From: DAOTXL01 sp034435455
GTDB taxonomy: Bacteria; Chloroflexota; Anaerolineae; JAAYZQ01
Assembly (NCBI GenBank): GCA_034435455.1
Contig: DAOTXL010000077.1
Coordinates: 14,183-78,182, forward strand
Length of the DNA stretch: 64,000 bases
Direction of reading: 5' to 3'
The notes below the pieces were generated by a model. That model did not search any database, was not told the DNA's origin, and saw only the letters and a program-made list of their open reading frames with translations. Made by a program: the position numbers and the translations under genes. Numbering within the stretch: the first letter of the stretch is position 1; each line of letters opens with the position of its first letter. Positions 44,099 through 53,346 of the stretch are shown here, in pieces.

Positions 44099-44226
44099 CT
44101 TCACTCCTCATATACTATCTGCTCGTAACTACCCTCCCGCAGGTTACAACAAGGCGAGCCGCTCATTGCAGCGCACTTTTACGCGGAGATTGCGCCCAAA
44201 CCTGCGGGGGGTCGGCAGTTACTCCG

Positions 44227-45534
44227 CTACAGCGCAAAGGGAATCTCCGGGTTGAACATCTCGCCAAACAATTCCCGGATGCCGAACAGTTCCATCAGCC
44301 TTTGCTGCGTCCACCGGTATTGCGGCGTATCGAAACAGACGTCGAAGCTCAGTGCCTGCACGGTGGTAAAGATCTCCAGGTCGCTGCGGCGGCGGCGCGC
44401 CTGGATGGCGGCCCGCTTCTCCAGCATCGCGCTCCAATTCTCTATGGCGTCATTCATGGCTGCCAGGCAGGCCTGTTGCTGCCAGAAGGGGGGTTGCCGT
44501 GTCACCGCCGCCTCGGTCGGCAGAAACTGGCTGAGGGGCTGCCCCCGCCGCCGGGCCAGCTCTTCCCGGACCTTGCGCGCCAGCGCCGCCGGCCCGCCGG
44601 TGCGCAGGGTGCGCCATGCTTCGCCCAGGTAGTAGCGCGTGTCGTAGCGAACCGGCGGTGGGGCGGGTGTCTGCTCAGCTTCCGGGCCAAAGCGGCTGCG
44701 GTCCATCTCCAGGCCGGCCATCTCGCCCAGCAAATAGGCCCGTTTGAACTGCAACAGCAGCGCCAGCGGCAGCACCCGCTCCAGGTAGCGATCCTCGTAG
44801 TTCTTGAGGATCGTGTACAGGGCATTCCGCTCATAGAGGTAGTGCAGCCGGGCCTGAGGTTGTTGGGAAAAGGCGCCATAGTGGACATGGTAGCAGAGCG
44901 ATTGGGGGGCCAGGATCACCTTATAGCCCAGGATCCACAGCCGCCAGCCCAGGTCAATGTCGTCAAAGTAGGCGACAAAATCCTCGTCAAAGCCGCCGAT
45001 TTCCAGGAAAAGCTGCCTGTGAATGAGCATCGCCCCCCCAATCGGCCCCAGGATGTAGCGCACCTGGTCATAGGCGGTCAGGTCAGGTTCGTGGTAACCG
45101 GCAGCCCGGCCGTGGCCCAGGAACGAGACCAGCAGCCCGGCGAAATCCAGGGCCTGCCCGTCCCAGGTCAGCACTTTGGAGGCTGCACAGGCGATGTCCG
45201 GTTCATCGCCCAATGCCTCCACCAGGGCAGTTAACCAGTGGGGTTCGACGCGCATGTCCTGGTTGAGAAAGGCCACAAATTCGCTGTCGCATTGGGCGGC
45301 TGCCCGGTTGTTGCCGCCGCAAAAGCCATAGTTGCGGTCCAGGCGGATGATGCGCACCTGGGGGAACCGTTCCTGCACATAGGCCACCGAGTCGTCAGTC
45401 GAGGCGTTGTCGGCCAGCACCAGCTCCAGGCGCTCTGCCGGGTAGTCGAGCCGGGAGAGGGAGGCGAAACAGTCCTCCATGTACTGCCGGCCATTGTAGT
45501 TCAACACAACGACACTGACGGTCGGATAATCCAT
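44227..45534 (-). CDS. GT2-family glycosyltransferase (rhamnosyltransferase-like)
   Basis: This is a 435-residue protein. GT2 core: VSVVVLNYNGRQYMEDCFAS, VLADNASTDDSVAYV (~40-54), YGFCGGNNRAA and LNQDMRVEPHWL (~residue 92), with FDEDFVAYFDDIDLGWRL for the acceptor side. A helical C-terminal region contains EAWRTLRTGGPAALARKV, a motif shared with the two neighbours upstream. One base separates it from the 45536 stop. The 44099-44226 spacer after it holds arms CCGCAGGTT and AACCTGCGG ~60 bases apart. Confidence 0.92.
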   Translation of the reverse strand: MDYPTVSVVVLNYNGRQYMEDCFASLSRLDYPAERLELVLADNASTDDSVAYVQERFPQVRIIRLDRNYGFCGGNNRAAAQCDSEFVAFLNQDMRVEPHWLTALVEALGDEPDIACAASKVLTWDGQALDFAGLLVSFLGHGRAAGYHEPDLTAYDQVRYILGPIGGAMLIHRQLFLEIGGFDEDFVAYFDDIDLGWRLWILGYKVILAPQSLCYHVHYGAFSQQPQARLHYLYERNALYTILKNYEDRYLERVLPLALLLQFKRAYLLGEMAGLEMDRSRFGPEAEQTPAPPPVRYDTRYYLGEAWRTLRTGGPAALARKVREELARRRGQPLSQFLPTEAAVTRQPPFWQQQACLAAMNDAIENWSAMLEKRAAIQARRRRSDLEIFTTVQALSFDVCFDTPQYRWTQQRLMELFGIRELFGEMFNPEIPFAL

Positions 45535-45535
45535 G

Positions 45536-47161
45536 CTAGATTGCCAGCCTCCAGCGCAAGTATCGCCCCACCTCGCTCACCATGGCCCTGACGCCCTGCC
45601 GGCTGAGGAGTTGCCAGGCTTTGGCCGGCAGTTTGTGGAGCGGAGTCGGCGGGGGCGGTTCCTGAAGTGCCCCTGGGCCGAGCACCAGGTCAATCTCGCG
45701 CTGCGGGTCCAGGCGCGGCTGCCGGCAGAAATCGAGCAAGGGCGCGATCGGTTCAAACGGTTCGGTGGGGGTCAGCACCATCCAGCCCTCATCGCCCATA
45801 TCCAGGATGCCATCCACCGGCCCTGACCAGGGCCGGGCCGATCCACCGGCCGGTGGCGCGGCCAGCAGGATGGGGCGCGGCCAGTCTTTCAGAAATTCGC
45901 AACGGTCGAATGCTTCAGCCCCGGCGATGATCAGCTCGGCGGCCCGGCAAGCGGCGAGCAGCATCTCCTCGTCGTCTCCGTCCAGGGGGAGCCGGTGCAC
46001 CTGGCCCACGGCCTCCAGGGCGCGGATCATGGCCTGGTGGCAGGGCGACTCTTCCGCCAGCAGGGCGATCCGCCGGCGGATGGGCAGCGGGGCAATCGCC
46101 GGGGAGTGGCCATACATCCCGCGCACGTTGTCCAGGGTCAGCGCCGGGGAACCGTCGTGCAGCATGGGGCCAGGGCCGGGCGGCTCCCAGGCGGGGAGCT
46201 GTCTCCTGCGGCGGGGCGGTCGGCCTGGCCATCTGTCGGTCCCTTCGGCCCGCGCAGGCCACGGCCCCCAGGCCAGCGCCTGATGGGCGGCCAGGAAGCG
46301 GTATCCTCGCTGCCGTGCCCGGCAGCACCATTCTGCCCCAACCCGATCCAGGTCGTCGTCCCCGGTCGGCAGGCCCACCTGGAGCAGGGCTGCCCGCCGG
46401 AACAGCCCGGCGGCCAGGCTGACCGCCGGCACCGGCTGCCAGCGTTGCCCAAACTGTCCCACGTCCAGATGGCCGGCGTAGGGGTTGTGGGGCCACAGGC
46501 CGATGCCAATAACAAGGGTCGGCCACAGTTGCCACATGACGCGCGGCGCCACCGCCCCAATACTGCCCCGCATGGTCAGCGTCCGGGCCAGCCCGTCCAG
46601 GCAACCGGATCCCAGGCGGAACCGGGAATCGAGCAGCAGGATGACCGGCGCCTCGGTGCGGTCCAATTCTTCCGCCAGGGCCGGTACCAGAGCGTCGGAC
46701 CGGCACTGAATCAGGCGAACCGGCAGGTTGTCAGGCGGGAGGAAGGGAGTAGCCAGGACAGTAACCTGGGCCGGCGGCGTTTCCTCCTGCTGCCAGACCG
46801 AAGCCAGGCAGGCATCCAGGTCGGCCTGGGCATGTCGGTGGAGGATGATGGCAGCTACCGTGAGCCCAGAGGCCGGAGAAGATCGGCTGTCGGGCCGATC
46901 TACGGCCACGGGCGCTCCACCCGACAGCAGTCCGGCCCGCTGCAAGACGCCCAGGGTACAGGCGGCCAGGTAGGTCGAGATATGGGCCGCCTGGGCCACC
47001 TCTGCCACCGTTCGCCACCTGGCTGCCGACCAGGTGGCGGCGACTACCGGGTCGAGGGCAATGCCGATCGGATCGCCTGGCAGGTGCAGTTTCAGCCAGC
47101 CGTCGGGCCGGGTGTTGGGGACCAGGCCATCTCGCTGCCGGTACAGGGCCAGATCGGGCAT
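45536..47161 (-). CDS. PqqD-like domain fused to a degenerate GT2 domain
   Basis: This is a 541-residue protein. Residues ~18-80 form a PqqD-like winged-helix (WLKLHLPGDPIGIALDPVV...TVAEVAQA...LQRAGLL). The GT2-like part (VAAIILHRHAQADLDACLAS) has PVILLLDSRFRLGSG but lacks the VDNxSxDxS and DxD residues, so transferase activity is doubtful. A second Rossmann-like part (~residues 370-500) follows. The C-terminus KAWQLLSRQGVRAMVSEVGRY matches its upstream paralogue. ATG 47161 has GGTGA upstream; an ATG at 47198 would overlap the previous gene. Possibly a non-catalytic partner. Confidence 0.7.
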   Translation of the reverse strand: MPDLALYRQRDGLVPNTRPDGWLKLHLPGDPIGIALDPVVAATWSAARWRTVAEVAQAAHISTYLAACTLGVLQRAGLLSGGAPVAVDRPDSRSSPASGLTVAAIILHRHAQADLDACLASVWQQEETPPAQVTVLATPFLPPDNLPVRLIQCRSDALVPALAEELDRTEAPVILLLDSRFRLGSGCLDGLARTLTMRGSIGAVAPRVMWQLWPTLVIGIGLWPHNPYAGHLDVGQFGQRWQPVPAVSLAAGLFRRAALLQVGLPTGDDDLDRVGAEWCCRARQRGYRFLAAHQALAWGPWPARAEGTDRWPGRPPRRRRQLPAWEPPGPGPMLHDGSPALTLDNVRGMYGHSPAIAPLPIRRRIALLAEESPCHQAMIRALEAVGQVHRLPLDGDDEEMLLAACRAAELIIAGAEAFDRCEFLKDWPRPILLAAPPAGGSARPWSGPVDGILDMGDEGWMVLTPTEPFEPIAPLLDFCRQPRLDPQREIDLVLGPGALQEPPPPTPLHKLPAKAWQLLSRQGVRAMVSEVGRYLRWRLAI

Positions 47162-47175
47162 GGTTTCACCGGCTC

Positions 47176-48702
47176 TTATCGGGGAGAAATGCGCCATAGG
47201 AAGTAGTTCCGTATTTCGGTTGCCAGTCCGCGCAGCCCCTTCTCGCAGAGGGTTTGCCACGCCCGCCGCCCCAGGTAGGAGAGCGAAGCCGGGGGAGGGC
47301 CGGCGTCAGGGGCCAGGTCCTCGGCGGTCGGGGGCGATTCTGGCCGGAAAGTTTCCAGATGGAGGTAGTGACCACGGATAAACAGCGCGGCGATGACCGG
47401 ATACTGGCCGTACATGGCCGGCCGCGGCGCGTTTGCCGTCAGGGCCAGGGCCGCGTCGTCGGAAAAGGGAGGGCGGCGCAGCCGCCGGGTCCGCCACCGG
47501 GCAGCCGTGGCCCGGGGCAGGGCCCGCAGCCACCTGCCCCAACTCCGGCGAAAGGTGGTTGCTACCCCCGGCATCCCCTGCCGTCTGGCCCACAGATAAC
47601 CGCCGAAATCGCGCTGCAGGTAGGACCACAAAAGACGGCTGGCCAGCCGGAAATCCAGGTTCTTCCAGGCAAACCATGGGCGGCTGTAGGTGACCAATCC
47701 CAGCTTGAAAGTAGAGGCCATGGTGCTGACGGTGGCGGTGAACTTGTGATAGACCACGGCCCGGGGGGCGGCGACCACATCGTAGCCACGCAGCCGGGCA
47801 CGGAAGCACCAATCGGTGTCGGCAAAGTAGATGAAAAATTCGGGGTCCATACCGCCGATCTCCTGGACGACCGAGCGGCGCAACATCGCCGCGCCAAAAC
47901 AGGCGGTGAAGACCTGGTCGGTGTCGTCGAACTGGCCGACATCCAGGTAGCCGATAAAGTTATCGTGCGAGTTGCCATCGGGGTGAAGCGAGTTGCCCAT
48001 TGAATTGAAAAAGTGGCGCATGTAGTAGAGCTTCATCTTGGGAGCCGCAGCGGCGATCCGCTCCGAGCGGAGCATCACCCGCACACACTCGGCCACACAG
48101 TCCGGTTCCATTTCGGTGTCCTCGTTCACCAGAAACAGAAATTCGCCCCGAGCCTGTTCCATAGCCAGGTTGTTGGCTTCGGCAAAGCCCATAGGCCGAG
48201 GGGTGGTGAGGATCTTGACCTGGGGAAAGTGCTGCCGGGTGAACGCCGCCGAATCGTCGGTCGTCTGGTTGTCCACCAGGATGATCTCCAGGTTGGGATA
48301 GGTTTGGGCCAGCACCGAGGGCAGACAGGTCTCCAGGTGTACGCGGGCCTGGCGGCTGGCCAGGATGATGATGGACACGAGGGGAAAGGGCCACAAATCC
48401 GAGATATCGTTCGCCAGCCTGGGGGCCGGTGGAGGCAGGGGCAGAGAGGGGATGAGCACCCCGGCGCGGGCCAGGACTTTGGCGGTGCACTCGACAAAGG
48501 CGGCCGACAGGCCTGTCTCGGCCGTCAGGGTCGAGATCACCTCCGCAGTCGGGCGACCGTCAAACGCCGACCAGACGCGGTACACCGGTTCGTCGCAGGC
48601 CAGCCCCCAGCCGGCGGCGTCGCTCAGGATCCAGAAGGTGCCGTCGTTGTGGGGCCGGTAATTGTCGTTCTGCGTATAGCAAGGGTCCAGGGGATCGGCC
48701 AT
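47176..48702 (-). CDS. PqqD-like domain fused to active GT2 glycosyltransferase
   Basis: This is a 508-residue protein. Residues ~20-85 are PqqD-like (FWILSDAAGWGLACDEPVYR, VWSAFDGRPTAEVISTL, LARAGVL). The GT2 domain from ~108 keeps its motifs: LVSIIILASRQARVHLETCL, ILVDNQTTDDSAAF (141-154), PMGFAEANNLAMEQ and FLVNEDTEMEPD. MDPEFFIYFADTDWCFRARL marks the acceptor region. The tail RRAWQTLCEKGLRGLATEIRNY is shared with two neighbours. Two bases separate it from the GT gene upstream. A PqqD-like domain on a sugar transferase is uncommon; it could guide a protein or peptide substrate (inference). Confidence 0.82.
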   Translation of the reverse strand: MADPLDPCYTQNDNYRPHNDGTFWILSDAAGWGLACDEPVYRVWSAFDGRPTAEVISTLTAETGLSAAFVECTAKVLARAGVLIPSLPLPPPAPRLANDISDLWPFPLVSIIILASRQARVHLETCLPSVLAQTYPNLEIILVDNQTTDDSAAFTRQHFPQVKILTTPRPMGFAEANNLAMEQARGEFLFLVNEDTEMEPDCVAECVRVMLRSERIAAAAPKMKLYYMRHFFNSMGNSLHPDGNSHDNFIGYLDVGQFDDTDQVFTACFGAAMLRRSVVQEIGGMDPEFFIYFADTDWCFRARLRGYDVVAAPRAVVYHKFTATVSTMASTFKLGLVTYSRPWFAWKNLDFRLASRLLWSYLQRDFGGYLWARRQGMPGVATTFRRSWGRWLRALPRATAARWRTRRLRRPPFSDDAALALTANAPRPAMYGQYPVIAALFIRGHYLHLETFRPESPPTAEDLAPDAGPPPASLSYLGRRAWQTLCEKGLRGLATEIRNYFLWRISPR

Positions 48703-48704
48703 GC

Positions 48705-50225
48705 TTACCTCAGGGGCGTTCCTTTCAGGATGTGGCGCAGGCCGTTCATCAGGCGCATTACCCGCCCCTGCTCGATCTGCTGCAAAGTCTGCCGCAGCTG
48801 TTCTGTCTCTGCCTGCCAGGTCTGGGCTTCTGCCTGCCAGGCGTGGATTTCTGCCTGCAGGCGTTCTTTTTCCGTTTCCAGGGCGGCGACACGGCCCTCC
48901 CGGTCGCGCACCACACTAGCCAGGTAGGCCAGCCGCTCGTCGCGGGCAGCCAGGTCGCGGCGCAGGGCGTTGATGTGGCTGATGAGCTTCAAGGCCGGCA
49001 GCGTTTGCCGGCCGCTCCGGGCCCGTTGCCGGTCGGCGGCAGGGCGCGGCTCCCGACAGAAGGCCAGAAGCGGCTGCATCGTCACTTCCCAGCGCAACTG
49101 CGGGGTAATGGCGTCAAAGCGCGTCTGGAACCCGGCACGAGGGAGATCGGCGCCCTCCAGGATGGCAGCGGCCACACCGTCCACATCTTCATAGTCCACC
49201 ACCCAGCCCAGATGGTGCCGGGCGATCAGATCGGCCAACACGTCGCCACGGGTGACAATCGTCGGCAGGCCGGCCCACAGGTGGTCCAGCAGCCGGGTGC
49301 GGAAGGAAAAGTGGGTCTCCAGGTGGGCAAAGTGCAGGCTGACACCGGCGTCGGCCTCCAGCAGATAGTTTTGCCGCTCTTCGTAGGGCGTCCAGTCTTT
49401 GAAAAAGACGCTCTTCTCATACAGGCCCAGTTCCCGGCTCAGGGCCACCGCCTGCTCGGCCATCGCCATCGGCTCTACCTCCGGGTTGGGATGGCGGATG
49501 CCAAGGAACACCAGCTTCACGTCGTCGCGCAGGGCCGAGACGCGGGCCATCGCCCGGATGAGGGTCAGGGGGTCGAACCAGTTATAGATCCCGCCGGCCC
49601 ACAGGAGCACATGGTCGGTGGCGGCGATGCCGGGGTGCACCCCCTTGAGCACGGTGTGGATGTGTTTTGGGGGGGTATCGGGCAGGCCAAAGGCCACCAC
49701 GTCAATCAGCCGTCGCAGGGTCGGATCGTCGTCATAGGTCAGGGGGTTGATGCGGTCCAGGGCGTTGAGCCAGCCCAGCCAGTAGTCGCGCTGCCGCTCA
49801 CTGGCGCACAGGAAAAAGTCGCCCCACAACAGCAGATCGGTGAGGGCATCGAGGATGTCATCGTGACGGCAATGGCGTTCGGCCTCGGACCGGTCGGCCA
49901 GCAGCGGCAGGCTCTCCAGCAGAAACGGGTCATAGAGGTCCACGACCAGCGGAGCAGCCACCGCCGACAGGAAGGGGAACCGCCACAGTGTGTAGGTGGA
50001 CAGGATGATCACGTCACCGGCTGCCGCCAGTCCTTTGAGCTTTTCTGCATCGTACTGAACCAGATCAAAACCGTCGGGTGCCAGCGATGTGGGAAAGGGA
50101 GTGGCCAGCATCACAGTGGCCTGGCGGCTCAGGACACGGGCGAACTCCCAACAGCGGATGGCCGGGCCGGCCATGTTTTCGTCCACCACGTCGTGGGTGA
50201 TGATCAGGATTTGGCGTTGGCTCAT
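48705..50225 (-). CDS. GT4-like glycosyltransferase with C-terminal coiled coil
   Basis: This is a 506-residue protein. QILIITHDVVDENMAGPAIR opens it. The central GDFFLCASERQRDYWLG (~residues 140-156) is shared with the next gene. Donor domain: HVLLWAGGIYNWFDPLTLI and FRTRLLDHLWAGLPTIVT in place of ExFG...E. Residues ~420-490 form a heptad-rich coiled coil (REGRVAALETEKERLQAEI). The end GRVMRLMNGLRHIL is amphipathic. ATG 50225 overlaps the upstream stop. Confidence 0.82.
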   Translation of the reverse strand: MSQRQILIITHDVVDENMAGPAIRCWEFARVLSRQATVMLATPFPTSLAPDGFDLVQYDAEKLKGLAAAGDVIILSTYTLWRFPFLSAVAAPLVVDLYDPFLLESLPLLADRSEAERHCRHDDILDALTDLLLWGDFFLCASERQRDYWLGWLNALDRINPLTYDDDPTLRRLIDVVAFGLPDTPPKHIHTVLKGVHPGIAATDHVLLWAGGIYNWFDPLTLIRAMARVSALRDDVKLVFLGIRHPNPEVEPMAMAEQAVALSRELGLYEKSVFFKDWTPYEERQNYLLEADAGVSLHFAHLETHFSFRTRLLDHLWAGLPTIVTRGDVLADLIARHHLGWVVDYEDVDGVAAAILEGADLPRAGFQTRFDAITPQLRWEVTMQPLLAFCREPRPAADRQRARSGRQTLPALKLISHINALRRDLAARDERLAYLASVVRDREGRVAALETEKERLQAEIHAWQAEAQTWQAETEQLRQTLQQIEQGRVMRLMNGLRHILKGTPLR

Positions 50226-51721
50226 CTTTTCCCCCTTAACCGGCGGACGAGCCGCTGTGTGCCGGTCAGCAGGCGCATCCCCCGGCCGTTCAGAGCTGCC
50301 TGGAGTTGTGCTTCGCACTGCTGCCACCGGGCGGTCATATCGTCCAGCCGGGCCTGCAATTCATCCGCCCACTGGGCGGTCCGGGCGTGTTCGGCGGCCA
50401 GGGCGTCGCGCTGAACGGCGATGGCAGCCAGCTGACGCCTGGCATGGGCCAGATCAGAGGCCAGGTGGTCTTTCTCCGCCTGCTGCCAACGTTCGGCGAA
50501 GGTACTCGCCGCATCGCCGGCGCGCCACGGCCGGCGGCAATAGTGCAGCAGCGGCCCGGCCACCCGCTCCCAGGTGAAGCGCTCCGCCACCCGGCGGAAG
50601 GCGGCCCGGCGAGAGGCGCGGGCATCCGGCTCGTCCAACAGGGCCTGAAGGGCGCTGGCCAGGGCCTCGGCATTGCCAGGCTCTACCAGGTATCCCAGGC
50701 CGTGGGCTGCCACCTGGTCGCCCAGCACGTCGCCGTGGGCGGCGACGATGGGCAGCCCGGCCCAAATGTAGTCGAGCAGCCGGGTGCGGAAGGCAAAGCG
50801 CGTCTCCAGATTGGCCGGATGGAACGACAACCCCACGTCGGCCTCCAGCAAACAGGCCCCCCAGCGCTCCGGCGGCTGCCACGGGGCGAAGAAAATGTGG
50901 CGGCCCAGCAGCCCCAGCCCGGCGGCCAGTTCCCTGACCCGGCCGACCATTGCCGGCTGAGGCCGGTCCGCCTGGAAGAAAACCAGCCGGGCAGTGGGCT
51001 GACGGGTTATCACCTGCTTCATGGCCTGCACCGGCGTCAACGGGTCCAGCCAGTCCCACAGCCCCCCTCCCCAGATGATGGTCCGGTCGCCGGGGGCGAT
51101 GCCGGGCAGTACCCCCTTGAGCACCGGCCCGGCGGGCTGCGGTGGCTCGGCGGGCAGGCCAAAGGGCACCACGTCGATCAGCCGGCGCAGGTCGGTGCCA
51201 TCGTAGGTGTCGGGGTTGATGCGGCCCAGCGCCGCCAGCGCCCCCAGCCAGTAATCGCGTTGCCGCTCGCTGGCGCACAGAAAAAAGTCGCCCAGCCGCA
51301 ACTGCTCGGCGAGCAGCGCCTGGTACTCCCAGTACAGCCAGCGGCCCACCGCGCCGCCCCGGTCCATCTCCAACACCTCCAGAATGACCGGATCGTACAG
51401 ATCGGCCACCAGGTAGTGTTGCCCGGCGACCAGCCGCCCGGCCAGGCGCGGCTGCTTCTGCAGGGCCGGCCCCTGGACGACGACGACCTGGTGGGTGGCC
51501 AGCAGGGCTTCTGGGTCGGCCTCGTCGCCCTTCTGGACGGCAAAAGCGGGGTGCGTGGGGCCGGGCCGGGCAGCTTCGGCCGGCTGATCGCCGTCGCCCG
51601 GCAGCAGCAGCGTGACCTGGTGCTCGGCGCTGAGCACGCGGGCCAGCTCCCAGTAGCGGATGGCCGGGCCGGTTCGCTGCTGGCCGATGGGGACCGGTGC
51701 AACCAGCAACACCGAAGTCAT
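50222..51721 (-). CDS. GT4-like glycosyltransferase with C-terminal coiled coil, paralogue
   Basis: This is a 499-residue protein. SVLLVAPVPIGQQRTGPAIRY opens it (split); GDFFLCASERQRDYWLGALA and LRRLIDVVPFGLPAEPP are nearly the same as in the downstream paralogue. Donor side: TIIWGGGLWDWLDPLTPVQ and FRTRLLDYIWAGLPIVAAHG. A coiled coil (~residues 415-475) and a GMRLLTGTQRLVRRLRGKR end follow. ATG 51721 overlaps the ABC ATPase stop. The pair may work as a complex held by the coiled coils (inference). Confidence 0.82.
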   Translation of the reverse strand: MTSVLLVAPVPIGQQRTGPAIRYWELARVLSAEHQVTLLLPGDGDQPAEAARPGPTHPAFAVQKGDEADPEALLATHQVVVVQGPALQKQPRLAGRLVAGQHYLVADLYDPVILEVLEMDRGGAVGRWLYWEYQALLAEQLRLGDFFLCASERQRDYWLGALAALGRINPDTYDGTDLRRLIDVVPFGLPAEPPQPAGPVLKGVLPGIAPGDRTIIWGGGLWDWLDPLTPVQAMKQVITRQPTARLVFFQADRPQPAMVGRVRELAAGLGLLGRHIFFAPWQPPERWGACLLEADVGLSFHPANLETRFAFRTRLLDYIWAGLPIVAAHGDVLGDQVAAHGLGYLVEPGNAEALASALQALLDEPDARASRRAAFRRVAERFTWERVAGPLLHYCRRPWRAGDAASTFAERWQQAEKDHLASDLAHARRQLAAIAVQRDALAAEHARTAQWADELQARLDDMTARWQQCEAQLQAALNGRGMRLLTGTQRLVRRLRGKR

Positions 51722-53046
51722 GCGCCGCCCGCCGCCGTTGGAGGAGGGGGGACAAAGCCGGTCGGCCCCGGCTGCCACACGGCCGGGATGAGCACACTGC
51801 CGTACTTTTCCCGCACCCCCCCGCCGGGTTGCACATGAAAGGTATAGGCCTGATGGTGATAGTCGTAAGGGTGTGACCCTTCATAGTCGTTCAGTGAGGC
51901 CGACAGGAGGTAGCTGCCCTCCAGAAGTGGCAGGCTTTCCACGATGTAGTCCAGATAACCTTCCCCTTCAATGGCCGCGATCTCCAGGCCGGAAAAGAGG
52001 GTGTTTGGACCGTTGATCTGAAAGCCGCTGACGTGGTACAGGGCCAACCCAAACTGAGGCCGTTCGATCCGCTCCCTGGCCAGAAAGTGGATGCGCACCA
52101 CGAAGGGCCGACCAGTGTGGAAAATGCGTCGCTCCCGCCCTTGATCGTCCAGAAGTTGCACGCGCACGATCTCGGCCTCCAGCGACCCCCAACGCCGAAA
52201 TGCCCCGTTGCCGACCTCCGCCGGGCATTCGTCGGGCAGTCGGGCAGGGTGGAGCCAGTGTTTGCTCTCCCGTTGGGCGGTTTCGATCCGGAGCAGGTCC
52301 TGTTCCTCATCGGCCAGGGTGTGGGCCAAATACTGCTCCAACACCTGCTCCACCGGGCCGTCGGCCTGAACCTGGCCCTCCTCCAGCCAGAGGGCCCGGT
52401 CGCACAGGGTGCGCACCTGGTCCAGAGCATGGGTGACGAGGAGGATCGTCACCCCCTGCCGTTTCATCTGGCTGATCTTGTCCAGGCAGCGGCGTTGAAA
52501 AGCCTGGTCCCCCACCGCCAGCACCTCGTCCACCAGCAGGATTTCCGGGTCGGTGTGGATGGCAACGGAGAAGCCCAGCCGCACGTACATGCCGGAAGAG
52601 TAGTGCTTCACCGGTACGTCTATAAATCGCTCCAGTTCGGCAAAACCGATGATGTCGTCCAGGCAGCGGCGGATCTCGGCCCGGCTCAGGCCCAGGATCG
52701 AGCCGTTGAGGTAGATGTTCTCCCGCCCGCTCAGGTCGGGGTGGAAACCGGCCCCCAGCTCCAGGAGTGCGCCCACCCGGCCGCCCACGGTGATGGTGCC
52801 GGAAGAGGGCTCGATGATGCGGCACAGCAACTTGAGCAGGGTGCTCTTGCCCGCGCCGTTGGCCCCGATGATGCCGACCACCTGCCCCCGCCCGACCTCA
52901 AAGCTCACATCCCGCAGCGCCCAATACTCCTCCCTGGAGGTGTACTTGAGTTGAGCAAAATGCAAGAACAGCTCCTGGAACGAGCGGGGCCGTTCGTGGT
53001 GGAGGATGAACTTTTTGGAAACATGGTCAAGGCCGATCACGGTCAT
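51718..53046 (-). CDS. wzt: Wzt-type ABC transporter ATPase with glycan-binding C-terminal domain
   Basis: This is a 442-residue protein. ATPase: Walker A GIIGANGAGKSTLLKLLC (~residues 56-73), signature KHYSSGMYVRLGFSVAI, Walker B ILLVDEVLAVGD, H-loop LLVTHALDQV. Residues ~285-420 form a Wzt_C-like sandwich (LEAEIVRVQLLDDQG, FVVRIHFLARERIERPQFGL) that in E. coli O9a binds the finished polysaccharide's capped end. Such proteins export glycans with the permease Wzm, but no Wzm is adjacent in this window. ATG 53046, first gene after the promoter at 53347. Confidence 0.92.
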   Translation of the reverse strand: MTVIGLDHVSKKFILHHERPRSFQELFLHFAQLKYTSREEYWALRDVSFEVGRGQVVGIIGANGAGKSTLLKLLCRIIEPSSGTITVGGRVGALLELGAGFHPDLSGRENIYLNGSILGLSRAEIRRCLDDIIGFAELERFIDVPVKHYSSGMYVRLGFSVAIHTDPEILLVDEVLAVGDQAFQRRCLDKISQMKRQGVTILLVTHALDQVRTLCDRALWLEEGQVQADGPVEQVLEQYLAHTLADEEQDLLRIETAQRESKHWLHPARLPDECPAEVGNGAFRRWGSLEAEIVRVQLLDDQGRERRIFHTGRPFVVRIHFLARERIERPQFGLALYHVSGFQINGPNTLFSGLEIAAIEGEGYLDYIVESLPLLEGSYLLSASLNDYEGSHPYDYHHQAYTFHVQPGGGVREKYGSVLIPAVWQPGPTGFVPPPPTAAGGA

Positions 53047-53346
53047 CGCTCTTTCCGCCCTCCTTGTGGCAACAGCCGCAGGCTGTGCGGGGACAGGGGA
53101 GCGGGGATACAGGGGCAGGCCGCGTCCCGACCAGGGCACCCCCTGCCCTCCAGAAAATAAGGTCGGCCTCAGACCGCCCGCTCCGGGAGCAAGATCGCTT
53201 TGTCCCCGGTGGCGGCGCCGGCCGCTCCCCTGAGGTTTTGACCGTACCCACCAGGGCGATCCCCCACCCGGCCCGTCGGCCCACGACGGGCAGGAAATGC
53301 CCGGTAGCCAGCCACCCACGAACGAATCTGGCTTTCACAACCGGCA

